This document shows positions 34,874-47,284 of a stretch of 64,000 bases of DNA, piece by piece. Source of the DNA: Guadua angustifolia (taxonomy: Eukaryota > Streptophyta > Magnoliopsida > Poales > Poaceae); contig CM070511.1 of assembly GCA_036346375.1 (NCBI GenBank), positions 9,796,001-9,860,000 of the forward strand, given 5' to 3'. Numbering within the stretch: position 1 is the first letter of the stretch; the number at the start of each line of letters is the position of its first letter. Below the pieces are notes generated by a model. That model was not told the origin of the DNA. It was given only the letters and a program-made list of their open reading frames with translations, and did no database searches. The position numbers and the translations under genes were made by a program.

Positions 34874-37800
34874 TGTCGGGACCCGAATTCGCAATCCGGA
34901 AACCCTCTGTGTTTTCAGCACTAGTCCCAGGATCAGTAGCTAGTGCCCACAGTTAACAAAGATGAATATCACAATCATACACAACGGAATAATAAATAAA
35001 GTATTCATCTATTAATATAACATGTTGAACAACCTTAAAGTCAACTTACAATTGTGAAACCTAGATGGCTTCAACTCAGAGTAAAACGAACAGCAGCGGA
35101 ATGAAGAACGTCGGTGAATCCCATCCAAATACCACAGGCATTTGACAAGGTTCAACTCCTAGATAATCGTCTTCTTGCAGAACTTCTCCTTTTTCGAAGA
35201 CAAAGACTTCTCCTCAACTGGTGATGTTTTGTTAAAGCGAGGGTGAGTACACAACCGTACTCAACAAGTCGTGCACAGAATGCAAGTCTAAATAACGATA
35301 TGCACGGCTTATTCCAATTGAATGGCTGAATTGGCTATTTTGCATAAAACAATATTTACAAATGAATATCATAAATAGATTGAAAAGCAGTAAAACAAGT
35401 AATACCCATAATAACTTTCGTAATAATTATCAAGTAAAGCATTTCTCTTCCTTAACCAATTTCCATATCACATTGTCTACATTCCCAACCTCATTTTATT
35501 TTCAAAACTCTACCCCTTGACTGTAATCCCCGAGCAATGTCCAATACCGCGGACTCGGCTATTCGAATAGTTTTTACAGTCTGCAAAGTTTGTACACTTT
35601 ACCCACAAGATACAATCAACTCATCACATCAGCCGTGAATCGCCATACAAGAGTATGCGAATGAGCGATCATAACAAAGCCTTTCAGAAACTTCTATCTC
35701 AACCTAGGAACCTCTCCGGTTGCCTTCACTATCACTTCCTCACACCGGCCAAGTATAGGACCGACAAACACCGTTGATCGGTACCAAGCCGCAAGACACA
35801 TCGCTCCCCATACAAATCACCCTCGATGATGGCGCCACCCGAGGTATCAAAGGTGAGATATAAAAATCCTACTAAACTAGGTCTTCCCAATCAGACATGT
35901 GGTTGTACTAGTGACTCAGGTCAAAGCCATGCAAGGTGAAGTCCTTAATCCACTGTGGCAAGACATCCTTCTCTCAAAATTGGCGCCTGACCCTCACAAC
36001 ACTCAACCCTCCCAAATGCCTCAATGGCCCACCCGCATAAAGCCACATGCCACTTGCCCCGCCTAAATCCTTTATCACCCCAGCTTGATTATTGCGCAAC
36101 ACAATGCCAACAACAACTCAACATCCATATAGAACCACATTTGGTTCCACATATCAACATCATCGTGTGGCAACACGTCACACCATTTCACAAACACATT
36201 TCATAATCCATTAATCAAGATTATTCTTTTATTTTCAAAAGACATGAGTTGCGTGGCATAGCTAAGCAATTATACACGGTCTAACCAACCCACGTTGGCA
36301 AGTAATAACAACCAACTAATAATCAACCATCTTAGGGTGACAAATGAATTATGGCATACAATTAATCATGGCAAGGTGATATTAACAATTGGATTGTATA
36401 ACTAATCCCAAATTAATTTAAATCATTTTAATTCTTGAACTAGCATGCAATAATTTGAATCAAAGTAAATTTGTAAAACTGGGAGTAATATGATCCAAGC
36501 ACGACTTGCCTGGCCGTTGCAATTTATATTATTTTTTACTCTTTATCTTCGATCCTTGATCCTCGATCTTCAATCTCTGCTTGATTGATCCTCAGCTCCT
36601 TCGAGCGACTTCCGGTAACGCGTCTAACGATAAACAAACACAAATACAACAAAACTCAAAAATCAAATCAAGTAAACTCCAAATTAAGAATGAATAGCAT
36701 TGGGCACAACGGCTTAGATGAAATTAGGAACTTGAATGGATTAGGTCGATGATTAGACAAAAAAGAACGGCTTTTAAAAATACATCAAGAGAAAGATTAA
36801 TAAGCGGGAAAGAAGGAATGATATTCGAAGAATATTTCTTCCGGGTTATTATCTTGATTGGATAGTCGATGTCATATGGACTCTCGATCTATAGACCGGT
36901 CCATAAAGATATGTTAGTTCACGATGAACTAAGCTAATGCTCGAGGTTGACTTTACGTTGACTAAGTAGATACACAATCAAACAAAAGAAAGATAAGTCG
37001 ATAGATTAGATATGGCACAAGGATATGACACATGGTCAATGGTCTAGTGACCAATTCCACGAATGAATTCTGGGTTAATGGCAGATTAGATTTTCAGGGA
37101 TAAGACAAGGACGGATGGGATCGACATCCACTACGAGTCGATAAGGGTTCACCACACATCAATGAAGAGACTTGACGATAACAGGGCGATGACGATATGT
37201 AGTAAGACAGAGTACAAATATCTTACTACGGTGGACACAACGAGGGAAACCGCAATACCGGTCAAGACAAACTCACGGCGAACTTCGGTTCATCGAACCG
37301 GTCTTAAGTTAGGTTTTGGTCCGCTTTGCGATGATAGAAAGATAAAGCCGATTCACAAGGAATGGGGTTAGATCACGATAGGGCGATAAAAGGATAATGA
37401 CATCGCTACGCTCTTGCTTGAATGCGCGCTTGCGATGACAGCGAAGCAATGACAGGACACTCATGCAAGGATAAGTATCGACTGTAGATATGAAAACGAG
37501 GTAAGGCTATGGTTCACGATTGATCTGCGGATGCGAATTTACATGTCACGGCGCAACGCCGATTTACGATTAGACCTAGGGTTAGGTTGGGGTTTGAGCG
37601 AGATGACTCAAGGTAGATCCACTTAAAAAAAATGGGATAGGTTGGGTTAGCTGCGATACAAAGAATTACAAAGGATGGTTAAGCGAACCACGATTTGATC
37701 GCAAAGCGACTAGACCGAAAGACGATGGTAGGTTTTAGATTAAGGCTTTGACGGCAAATGGAGACCAAATGAACTCGAAGGATGGCCAAAATAGTAGGGT

Positions 37801-40359
37801 AACGACCCACTGGACGGGAGGACTCGGCCAAAGCGAACTAGGATGTTTAGCGACAAAAGGCAATGCACGGCGGCGACGAAACCGACGGCGAAATGAATAT
37901 TAAAATTTTCGGATGGTGGAATAGCAAAGGTAGGGTTAGCACGGTGTAGAACGCGGTGATACGAACTCAACGGTATAGGCGGATTTGGCGGCGACCCACC
38001 GGATTAATCACAAACTGCCGATTAACGGTTGTTACAGCTAACAGATCTAATAGCCATAACTACTAGAATAATGAATGAAAAATTGCAAAAAAATTCAGAG
38101 AGTCTACTGAGATCCTAGAACACGATATGACGTGAAGAGATAGGATTTTTATCTTCTGGATCAATGGGGAACGCACGATGCCATTCCCTGCTATTCGTAC
38201 GCAGTCTGATCGGTGGAGATTGATTTTTCTGCACAAATCCCACAGGTAAAACCTTGAGTTAGGGTGAGCACCGTGTATGGTACATCAAGGGGAGTCTACC
38301 ATAAAAATTTCACGGCCAAACTCGCAGAAACGAAGGAGAACAGGCTCCGGCAAGATTTGATCTTTGGGCGGCCATAACTTTTGATCCAGTGGATGAAATT
38401 GCACCAAATTTAGATGGAAGACAGAGGGTACCTTAAGGCACGACGTGACATAGACAGATCTTGAAAAGAGTCGACGAGTTGACAGAGAACGCGCCTCAAA
38501 GTATGGCCGACGTGCGGCGGCGCTTCGGAGGATGAGGGCAAAGTTTCCCGAGTTTGGATGAGTTGATCTGAGGTGAAGACATATGGGAGAGGTCATGGGA
38601 GGTCTACACAAGGTTGGTGTGGTGGCTAGGTCAAGAAAACAAAGAAAAACGCAAAAACCGGCTTCACAGGCATTTTTGAGACGCAATGGCGGCGCGTGCA
38701 CGAATTGAAGCGACAAGCACAATCGAGGGCCGGCCATGGTGGGGATGGGGTGGGAGGTGAGGGAAGCCCATGGGCACGACGGCCGATGGCGGGGATGCCG
38801 GAGCGACGGCGAGGGCGACGGCCGACGGCGAGGATGCCGGAGCGACGGCGAGGCGACGGCACATGTGACCAAAAACGGTCCGAATGGCATGGTGGTCAAA
38901 AACAAAATAAAATGTGGAATTTCTCAAAACTAGCGGGAGCACGGCGTAGAGCAAGATCATACTAGGTTATATCTAAAAGGAATTTGATTGGGGATTACCG
39001 GTTTGGGAGGAATCGACGACGAACGGAACCCGACTTGACGACGAACAAACGCAAATTCCCGGAGCAATTCTTGATGAAACCTGGATTTTCTTGAGGGGTT
39101 ATGATCTACACACTAATGCGCACAAGATGACGTGAACGGAAGTCGATTTGCCTTACCGGATCAAAAAATGGCACCGCGATGTCAACGGAGGACGTCCGGC
39201 GACAGTTTCTTTGATTTCAGAAGGGCAAATGTTCTGGAAATGGAGGGCAAGTGTGAGCACCATGCTGGGGAGACTGAAACGCTCATTTTGGGTGGTCACA
39301 CGCGATGAGGGGATGAGAAACGAAAGAGTTATGGCTCAAACAAGAAACGGCAAAGAAGTGATTGCAGCAGCCGTTTCACTTGATTTCAGAGGGGGAAACT
39401 GCAGGGGAATTGAAGCCCTTAACTAGACCGACGATTTGCAACTGACCTCACTCAATTTCGTTGAGAATTGCAAAAGTTATGAGCATTTGAAATTTGGTTT
39501 GCAAAAGGGGCTGGAACGTGAACAGTGCGCATGGCTGGAGGTTGAAGATGAACAGTAAAGGCCACGTGTTGCTTTCTCATTGGTTGGAAGAAATGGAGGG
39601 ACAAAAGCTCGAGGAATAAAATAGCAAAAATAATCGAAAAATCTTGGAAAAATTCCTAAAAATACTAGAGATTATTTGGAACCCAATAAAATTGGATTCA
39701 CTGAATTTTGATAAGTTTTGGAATTTAGACAATTCTGGGACTAATATACTGGATTTAACGAAAGACCGCGAGAGATAAAATACCGGAGAGATTCTATAAA
39801 TCTTAGAAAAATTCCCAAAATCATTATAGAATATTTGGAACTGAATTCTATGAATTTTGATATTTTTGGAGTATTTTGGAACTCGGGTGAAATTTCGAAT
39901 AAGGACCGGAATTTACCATTTTGGCTTTGCGGACGGAAAAGGATTGAACTTTAATTTAAGAAGGATATGGATGCCAGTTTAATTAGAACACCGAGGAAAA
40001 TCCAAATTTTGGATTTAAATGGAATTTCAAAGGAAAGGTTTGAATTGAAATTTGGATATAGAATTGCCCGAATAATTAATAATTCAAATTCAATAAAAAT
40101 CCAATTAACATCCAAATGTTTAAATTAATAATTTTAATTAATTTTTGGCAAATCTCAAATTTGAGAAATTTCCTGAGATACAAAGAACACTGTAAAGTCT
40201 AAATTTTAAATTACTTGATGTACACAGAAGGCACATTAAATTGTTTTAGATTTAGAAAATTCTAAATTAAGCTTCTTTAATCAAATAAGATTGATGTAAA
40301 ATTTTTGAAAAACTAATTTAAATATAAAATTTTGAAAATCCAAATTTTGGGATGTTACA
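34874..40359 (-). repeat. Solo LTR, Del/Tekay-like, 5.49 kb, inserted in element A
   Basis: On the minus strand it starts TGTAACATCCCAAAATTTGG and ends GGGTCCCGACA. An exact duplication, ACCAT, lies at 34869-34873 and 40360-40364. It is the same family as 2611-6970: start TGTAACATCCC, GGTTTCCGGATTG near the 3' end and the CTTTACCCACAAGAT block (35594, plus strand). A GC-rich island at 38450-38860 corresponds to that at 3660-4130 of the first LTR. No gag or pol motifs are seen over 5.4 kb; overlapping ORFs at 38285-38965 are composition artefacts. Confidence 0.88.
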
Positions 40360-42392
40360 ACCATCATCAATGATAAGGTCAGCGCGAACCTTGGTCGATG
40401 GAGGTAGTTTGCTAAATCTTATCTTTGTGAAAATGTTAGAGAACATGGGAATCCCCCGGATAGAAATAAAAGCCAGAGCCGAGCCATTCCATGTCATAAC
40501 TCTATGATCATCATCAATACCACTTGGCTAGATCAAGCTGCCGATCACATTTGGCATGCCGGACAATTTTCGCACCGAAAAGATCCTCTTCGATGTGGCA
40601 GATTTTGAGACCGCCTATAACGTGATCCTAGGCCGCCTAATGCTAGCCAAATTTATGGCAGTGGTGCACTACGTGTACCAGATTGTCAAGATGCCAACGC
40701 CAAAGGGAGTCCTAACAATCAAGGGGGGCCAGCATGCTGTGGTCAGGTGTGACAAGAAGAGCTTAGGGATGGCTGAGCATCTCTGTAGATCGGTAGCCAG
40801 TGCCGACGATAAGGGAGCTAAGAGCCAAAAATCCAAGAGTAGTGATCAAGCTCCTGGGTCCAACAGTGCCGCCAAGGACCTGGTCGATGATGAAAAGAAG
40901 GACAAGAAGATCCATGGAGTGTCAAAATGGTTCTCTTAGACCCGTCGGAGCCTCACAAGATGGTCAAGGTGGGCACCGACCTTGACCCCAAATAGGAACT
41001 CGAGCTCATCACTTTTCTTTAGGCAAACCGTGATGTGTTTGCGTGGCAACCGTCTGACATGCCCTAGGTCCCCAATAAGGTGATCGAGCATCGACTGGCT
41101 ATGAAACCAAGTGCCAAACCTATGGTGTAGAAGCAGCACAGATTCACGAAAGATCAAAAGCAGGCCATACAAGAGGAGGTCAACAAACTCTTGGCTGGCT
41201 TCATCTGAGAGGTCTGTCACCGAAGTGGCTGGCAAACCTTGTCCTCATCAAGAAGCCTAACGACAAGTGAAGGATGTGCGTCGACTACACCGATCTTAAC
41301 AAATCCTGCCTTAAGGATCCTTTTCCTCTCCCCCACATCAACCAAATAGTGGACTCTACTACGGGATGCGAACTGCTAAGTTTTCTAGATGCCTATTTGG
41401 GGTATCACCAAATTAGCATGCCTGTAGAAGATGAGAAGAAAACTGCTTTTATTACTCCTTTTGGGGTATTCTATTATATTAAGATACCTTTTGGTTTAAA
41501 GTGTGTTGGTGCTATGTATTAACGCTGTATTCAAAACTACTTGAAGTTTCAAATCGGGCGCAATGTTGAAGCATACGTCGATGATATCGTGGTTAAATCA
41601 AAACCCAGGAGCACCTTAATCAGTGACCTCAAGGAAACATTCGACAATCTCAGGATATATCGAATGATGCTTAACCTCAAGAAGTGCATGTTTTGCGTCC
41701 CATCCGGCAAGCTTCTCGGTTTCTTGGTATCTAGTCGAGGCATCGAGGAACACATGCAAAATTGAGGCTATCGACCAGATGCATCCTCCGTGGATGCTAA
41801 AAGAAGTGCAAAAGCTTGCGGGCTGCATCGCAGCTCTTAGTTGATTTATCTCTCAGATGGACGAGCGAGGGCTACTCTTCTTCAAACTACTCAAGAAGCA
41901 GGACAATTTCAAGTGGACCGAGAAGGCACAAAAAGCTTTTCAAGACTTGAAAAGGTATTTATCATCTCTGTTAATTTTGATTTCACCTAACAAAAAAGAG
42001 AAACTCTTTTTGTATATTGTAGCTACCCCTCAAGTAGTAAGTACAGTCTTAGTGGTCGAGTGGGATTGCCCCGAGAAAAAAAGGCCAAAGTCTAGAAGCC
42101 AATGTACTATGTGAGTGAGGTCTTGTACGATACCAAGCTACGATACCCTAAAGTACGGAAGATGTTGTACACCATCCTGATGACTTCTCAAAAACGGCGG
42201 CACTACTTCAAAGCGCACAAAATTATAGGCATGACGACATATCCGCTCAAGGAGGTAATACGCAACCGAGAGGCAACAGGGTGAATTGCATAGTGGCCAG
42301 TCAAACTCAACGAGTTCTAGGTCAATTTTGCACTATGGACCAGTGTCGGGTTAGGGGTCTTAGCAGACTTTATCGTAGAATGGACGCACATT
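40360..42392 (+). pseudogene. Gypsy element A: protease and reverse transcriptase (broken, 3' truncated)
   Basis: Right after the LTR, RTLVDGGSLLN-like sequence (about 40388-40420) gives the aspartic protease D-G word, followed by FRTEKILFDVADFETAYNVILGR. RT motifs follow: MCVDYTDLNK (41274), SFLDAYLGYHQI, TPFGVFYYIKIPFGLK and YVDDIVVKSK (about 41572). The connection part (FLYIVATPQVVSTVL; KRRHYFKAHKI) reaches 42284, and a final ADFI.EW-like word ends at about 42392. RNase H and integrase are missing. In-frame stops interrupt at 41521 and elsewhere. The solo LTR separates this part from its gag. Confidence 0.85.
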
Positions 42393-42545
42393 CTAGGGTC
42401 CTTTGTCCTGAACACCCTTATGTAATGGTTGAACCTTTTTTGCTACTGTGGTCTTGTATGACGCCAGCTAGGGTCCTTTGGCCTGACACGCTTATGTAAT
42501 GGTTGAACCTTTTTTGCTACCGTGGTCTTGTATGATACTACTAAT
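42393..42545 (+). repeat. 75-bp tandem duplication
   Basis: CTAGGGTCCTTTG plus TTATGTAATGGTTGAACC, TTTTTTGCTAC and TGGTCTTGTATGA occur at 42393 and again at 42468 with few differences. It begins exactly where coding similarity of element A stops. From 42546 to 43064 I see no gene, only non-coding retroelement sequence. Confidence 0.8.
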
Positions 42546-43064
42546 TAATTTGCTTGTCTATCATATCACGCCTGTTATTCCCTTATCGATGAAATAAAGT
42601 AGCACAAATAGATGCAAATCTGACTTAGCACTCATAGACCCTTAGTAAGCAACTTCGTAGCCACACGTATCCTTGATCGTATTTGCACATAGGGCTAGAA
42701 AAATATTCATTAAATGACTTAGCCCCCAAGTATATACTCAGAGAGGTCGTATATAACATAAACGTTATATAAGTTGGAGTGAAACTACATGATTTTTGCA
42801 AGTCTTCATTGACCACCCATTTTAGACTTTGTAGCAAACATAAACTTATTGAGCAGTGTATGTAGAATTGACTAGAGGCCTCGTCTCCCACCGTCCGCTG
42901 AGCTTTAGATGTCTGACAATCTAGTACTCGTGTGGGTGTAGGATAGAATTTCACATTGTCAAATTTAGGCATGGCCACCCTTTGGTTTTGTTCACGGACA
43001 TGTTAAGTACGCGATCGAGTAAATACGTGCAAAAAATCACATGTAAAAGAAATAAAGAGATTGT

Positions 43065-43505
43065 GCCTATATTGCCCCTGCTCGATAGCAGTATCGACCA
43101 GGAAATAGAGTAAGGTACAGAATTACCTGTAGCCCCCGACTCCTTACTCGATGAGATAATCGAGTAGGGAGTAGAGTGACGTAAGCACAAGGTTGTGATG
43201 TAGCCCCCTACTTCTTGCCCGATAGCTAGATCGAGCAAAAAGTGAAGCATTAGCATCAAAGATACCTGTTGCGACTCCCAACCCCTTATTCGATAGATGT
43301 ATTGATCCGAGAGTGGAGCCAGGTAAAGAGAAGATCAAGTGATGTAGCCCCCGATCTTCTACTCGATGAGTGCATCAAGTAGAGGGTAGAGTGTATGCAT
43401 AAAAAATGCATGATGTAGCCCCGCCTCCCTGTCCGATGACTGTATCGAGAAGGGAGTAGAGTGTGAGCATAAAAAATGGTAGCCCCTGACCATATACTCT
43501 TGATG
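43065..43505. repeat. About 70-bp tandem repeat, 6-7 units, each with an internal dyad
   Basis: Units start GTAGCCCCC(G/T)ACT and contain inverted words such as TACTCGATGAGATAATCGAGTA, then AGGGAGTAGAGTG and an A-rich spacer. Starts lie near 43129, 43200, 43270, 43344, 43415 and 43477, with a diverged unit before 43129. Tandem repeats in the 3' non-coding region are typical of Tat-type gypsy elements; this set lies upstream of the antisense ORF promoter. Confidence 0.8.
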
Positions 43506-43713
43506 GTCGAAGCAAAACCCCATTCCAACAGTTGAGTACTATTGCAACCTTTGCGCTCCTTCGGCTTCCACGCAGTGCGTCATCTAGTCAACGTCATCAC
43601 TTGGCGTCCTTTTGGTTTACGTACTTGTGTGGAAGTGCAACAGACACCTCATGGATTGGGACTGAAGCGGATCTTGACGGAGCCATTGCTACAGTGCGAC
43701 CCATTCTCAGAGC

Positions 43714-43721
43714 TATAAATA
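43714..43721 (+). promoter_or_regulatory. TATA box of the antisense accessory ORF
   Basis: TATAAATA occurs in GCTATAAATAGGCGGG, about 85 bp before the ATG at 43803. A CT-rich stretch typical of plant transcription starts lies between them. Confidence 0.6.
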
Positions 43722-43802
43722 GGCGGGACTTGTAGTCATTTGCCGCACTCCGTTTTCTTTCTTGCCTTCGACTCGTAGCGCTTTAGTTCTTCAACTGAGC
43801 CC

Positions 43803-44343
43803 ATGGCTTCTACTCCACCATCGTCCCTATCTATGGAGATCCTCAGAGAGTCCCCTCCCCCTACATTGTTGGTCACAGTATTTTCGAGGTAGATCATCAT
43901 CATCGTCTCCGATGATGATGAGGAGATCGATTGGGAGGCCATTGAGAAGGAGGTCTAGCCTGAGGAGGAAGATGAGCCCGCCGTGGAAGAAAACACCACC
44001 ATCGTAGAAGATGACGATGTCACCGCCATCGCTGGGGGAGAAGATGTCGCTGCTGCCGTCGGGGGAGAAGATACCGTTGCTACTGCCGTGGGAGAAGATG
44101 CCACTAGCAGAGAAGAAGGTGAAGCTTAAGAGGGCTTCATCGACCCAGCCTCTGCTCACGCTCCTCGCTCTATCGGCGCAGTGCCACCCTCGACGATGAA
44201 GAGGTCGCCTTCTCCATCGACAAGCGATCGGGCCTTCGCGCCCTCTTTCGGCCTGTACCAAGGGCGAAGGCCCATCCCGAGGACCATCAGCTGCCAACCC
44301 CTAAGGGAGCGAAGAGGCGGTGCGATGCCTTCGAGGGCAAGTA
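43803..44343 (+). pseudogene. Accessory ORF antisense to element B pol (broken)
   Basis: From ATG 43803 the frame reads MASTPPSSLSMEILRES, a stop, then an acidic VSDDDEEIDWEAIEKEV region. Imperfect repeats follow (DDDVTAIAGGED, VAAAVGGED, TVATAVGED) and then a basic C-terminal part (RRPIPRTISCQPLRER). Stops at 43890, about 43957 and 44125 interrupt the same frame, and a shift near 44300 would give a KRRCDAFEGK end with three stops. It lies downstream of and antisense to pol, as in Tat-type elements. Its function is unknown to me; unlike the ORF at 26222 it lacks the PF04195 words. Confidence 0.65.
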
Positions 44344-44566
44344 GTAGTAGGGTACCCACCTCATATGTAATAGAACAACTTATGTTAGTTAATTTTAATG
44401 AACTCGTACTTACTTGAATCTTAGCTATGATGTACTAGTTTTCTTGTTCATGCGTAAATTTTTTTCAATTGATCGATGTTCCACGATTTACCAAACATCG
44501 CTCCTTTTGTCTCGACAGCCATACTAATTCGGGTCGAGTCACCTCGACCATTACGTAGGGACCTTC

Positions 44567-45540
44567 CTATTTAGGTGATAGCTTATTATTGTTACATTGC
44601 TTTTGCATCTTTTGTAGTACTAAGTCCCCAACGACGAGTACTCTTGCCTGGATTTTCTGGCTATAGTATCGACACAAAACTTGTTGATACTTGGCTGCTC
44701 GAATGGATGCTCGATCCATATACTCCTCAAGTAGATTTACATCATCTGTTCGCACTTGCTCCTATTCCTCTTCTGAGTAGTTGTCCACATGAGATGACCT
44801 GAATGTTAACTCGGTCGAAAGCACTACTTCTGCTCTATAGACCGAGAAAAACGGCGTCACACCAGTAGCTCGACTAGTTGATGTACGAACAACCCATAGC
44901 ACTGAGGGGAGTTCTTTTGCCCACTGAGTCGAGTAAGCCGTGTGCCTATCAAACACACGGGTCTTGAACCCCTGCACGATTATGCCATTGGCATGTTCGA
45001 CCTATCCGTTACTTAGAGGGTGAGCTACGGAAGCGAAGTAAAGTTTGATACCCAATTCTTCACAAAAGGCTACGAAAGTATTGCTTTTGAACTAGCTACC
45101 GTTGTTTGTGATTACTCGATTAGGTATGCCGAATAGAGTAATGATACTCTTCATGAACTTCTTAGCCACTTCTAAGGTAATGTTCCTGACGGGTTTTGCT
45201 TTGATCCACTTGCTGAATGTGTCAATAGCCATGAACAGAAACTTATAACCTCCTTGGGCTCTTGGGAATGATCCCAAGATATCCAAGCCCCACAGAGAAA
45301 GGTCAAGACAGAGGAATAGTTTGTAAGGCTTGGACTGGTCAGGTGGTTTGCTTGCTATAAAATTGGCAGCTCTCACACTTTTTCACCAGCTCACAAGCAT
45401 CCTGAAGGGCAATCATCCAATAGAACCCTTGCCGAAAAACCTTTCCGACTAAGGTGCGATAGGACGCATGGTAGTCACAGATGCCTCTATGGACATCGAG
45501 CAATATCTTATTACCCTCTTCCTAAGTGATGTACTTCATC
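44567..45540 (-). pseudogene. Gypsy element B: integrase (broken)
   Basis: An H2C2 zinc-binding part comes first on the minus strand (HRGICDYHASYRTLVGK; CELVKKCESCQF, about 45510-45370). The catalytic core follows: LWGLDILGSFPRAQGGYKFL, AIDTFSKWIKAKPV and a GIPNRVITNN word where Asp would be expected, then a stop. The C-terminal part has LPSVLWVVRTS.SRATGVTPF (44977-44762) and a VGDLVLQKMQ word near 44600. Stops separate the parts. Confidence 0.82.
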
Positions 45541-45599
45541 AAGATTCTGTTACTCCCTTTCGGTAGAGCTTGCCATCTACCAATGCATATAGCTTGGAT

Positions 45600-46289
45600 T
45601 TACGCATAATTTTCTCGACTGAGACATCATTGTCAGGGGGCTCTCGACCTTCGAAATAGGCTTAGAATGGAGTCATCCAAGTCAGCTCGCGTTCGAATAG
45701 TGTAACTTCCGTGTCTACGGGTTCTGCCTCACTGACCTGACTAGACTTTGGTCGAGTAGGGTAGCATCTGCCTCCCGTATGGGGGAAACAGATGGTTTGA
45801 GGAGTTTCTCAACGAAGACTCCTAAGGGTGTGGGCAAACAGGATGAAGAGAGCCTGGCAAGTTCGTCGGTGGCAGAGTTGTCACTTCGCCTAATATGTCT
45901 TACCTCGAGCCCTTTGAACTTGTGCTGTAACTTGCGAACCTCGTTCAGATATGCCACCATGTTGCCATCCGAGCACTGGTACTCCTTCTGCACTTGGTTT
46001 ACGACTAACTATGAGTCCCTTTTCATGAGTAGCCGTCTGATCCCAAGTGACACAGCTATGCGGAGCCCATTAATTAGTCCCTCGTATTCTGCAATATTGT
46101 TTGAAGTTTGAAAATCAAGCTGGATAACATATTTAAGATCCTCACCTATCGGAGATTTTTGCACGATGATAGATCCCGAGCCCTGAAGCATGAGCAACCC
46201 ATCGAAGAACATAGTCCAGTGGTCATCAACTGTCTTGTGCTCTTTTTCTTCGATGTGCATCCATTCTGCGATGAAGTCCGCCAATTCTC
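45600..46289 (-). pseudogene. Gypsy element B: RNase H (broken)
   Basis: MADFIAEWMHI leads into WTMFFDG (first Asp), NNIAEYEGLINGLRIA (Glu), LMKRDS, a stop, then a HIRRSDNSATDELARLSS end with the final Asp. It is a plant Tat-type RNase H of normal order. Upstream, coding runs from NKKEE straight into this domain, so the RT-RNase H connection has been deleted at about 46285. Confidence 0.82.
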
Positions 46290-47284
46290 CTCTTTTTTGT
46301 TAAGTGAAATCAAAATTGACAGAGACGATAAATATCTTTTCAAGTCTCAAAAAGCTTCTTCTACCTTTTTGGTCCACTCGAAAGTGTCCTACTTCTTGAA
46401 TAGTTTGAAGAAGAGTAGCCCTTGCTTAGCCATCCGAGAGATGAATCGACTAAGAGCTACGATGTAGCTCGCGAGCTTTTGCACTTCTCTCAGTGTCTGT
46501 AGAGGACGCATTTGGTCAATAGCCTCAATTTTGCGTGGTTGACCTCGATGCCTCGATTGGAAACCAAGAAACAAAGAAGTTTGCCGGACGACACACCGAA
46601 CGTGCACTTCTCAGGGTTAAGCATCATTCAATACATCTTGAGGTTGTCAAATGTGATTAAGGTGCACTCGGTTTTCGATTTAACCATGATATCATCGACA
46701 TATGCTTCTACATTGCACCCGATTTGGGATTTCAAGCAGTTTTGAATACAACATTGGTACATGGAACCAACACACTTTAAACTAAAAGGCATCTTAATAT
46801 AATAGAATACACTGAAATGAGTAGTAAAAACAGTTTTCTCCTCGTTCTCTATGGACATGCTAATTTGGTGATACCCCAAATAGGCATCTAGAAAACTTAG
46901 CAGTTCACAGTCCACAGTAGAGTCCACTATTTGGTCAATGCGGGGAAGAGGAAAAGGATTTTTAGGGCAGGCTTTGTTGAGATCGGTATAATCAACACAC
47001 ATCCTCCACTTGTCGTTGGGCTTCTTGACGAGAACAGGGTTTGCCAGCCACATCGGGTGACAAACCTCTCGGATGAAGCTAGCCTTCAGGAGTTTGCCAA
47101 CCTCCTCTTGTCTGGCCTGCTTCCAATCTTTCGCGAATCTACACTGCTTCTGCACCACAGGTTTGGTGCTTGGTTCCATAGCCAGTCGATACTCGATCAC
47201 CTCGTTGGGGACCCTGGGCATGTCGAACAGTTGCCATGCAAACACATCACAGTTTACCCGAAGAAAGGTGATGAGCTTGAGTTC
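46290..47284 (-). pseudogene. Gypsy element B: reverse transcriptase (broken)
   Basis: An open stretch at 47245-46628 contains HRLAMEPSTKPV-type entry words, MCVDYTDLNKACPKNPFPLP, SFLDAYLGYHQI, FYYIKMPFSLKC and YVDDIMVKSK. It ends near TFDNLKMY, and the thumb follows in other frames to about 46290. The YVDD catalytic word is intact. Relative to element A about 300 bp of the connection are missing after NKKE. Confidence 0.85.

Noticed and set aside
38285..38965. 206-codon minus-strand ORF and overlapping frames
   Set aside because: A GC-rich island within a solo LTR, with GGCGACGGCGAGGATGCC repeats.
43827..44297. 156-codon minus-strand ORF
   Set aside because: Antisense shadow of the acidic accessory ORF; the plus strand has the TATA box, ATG and expected orientation.
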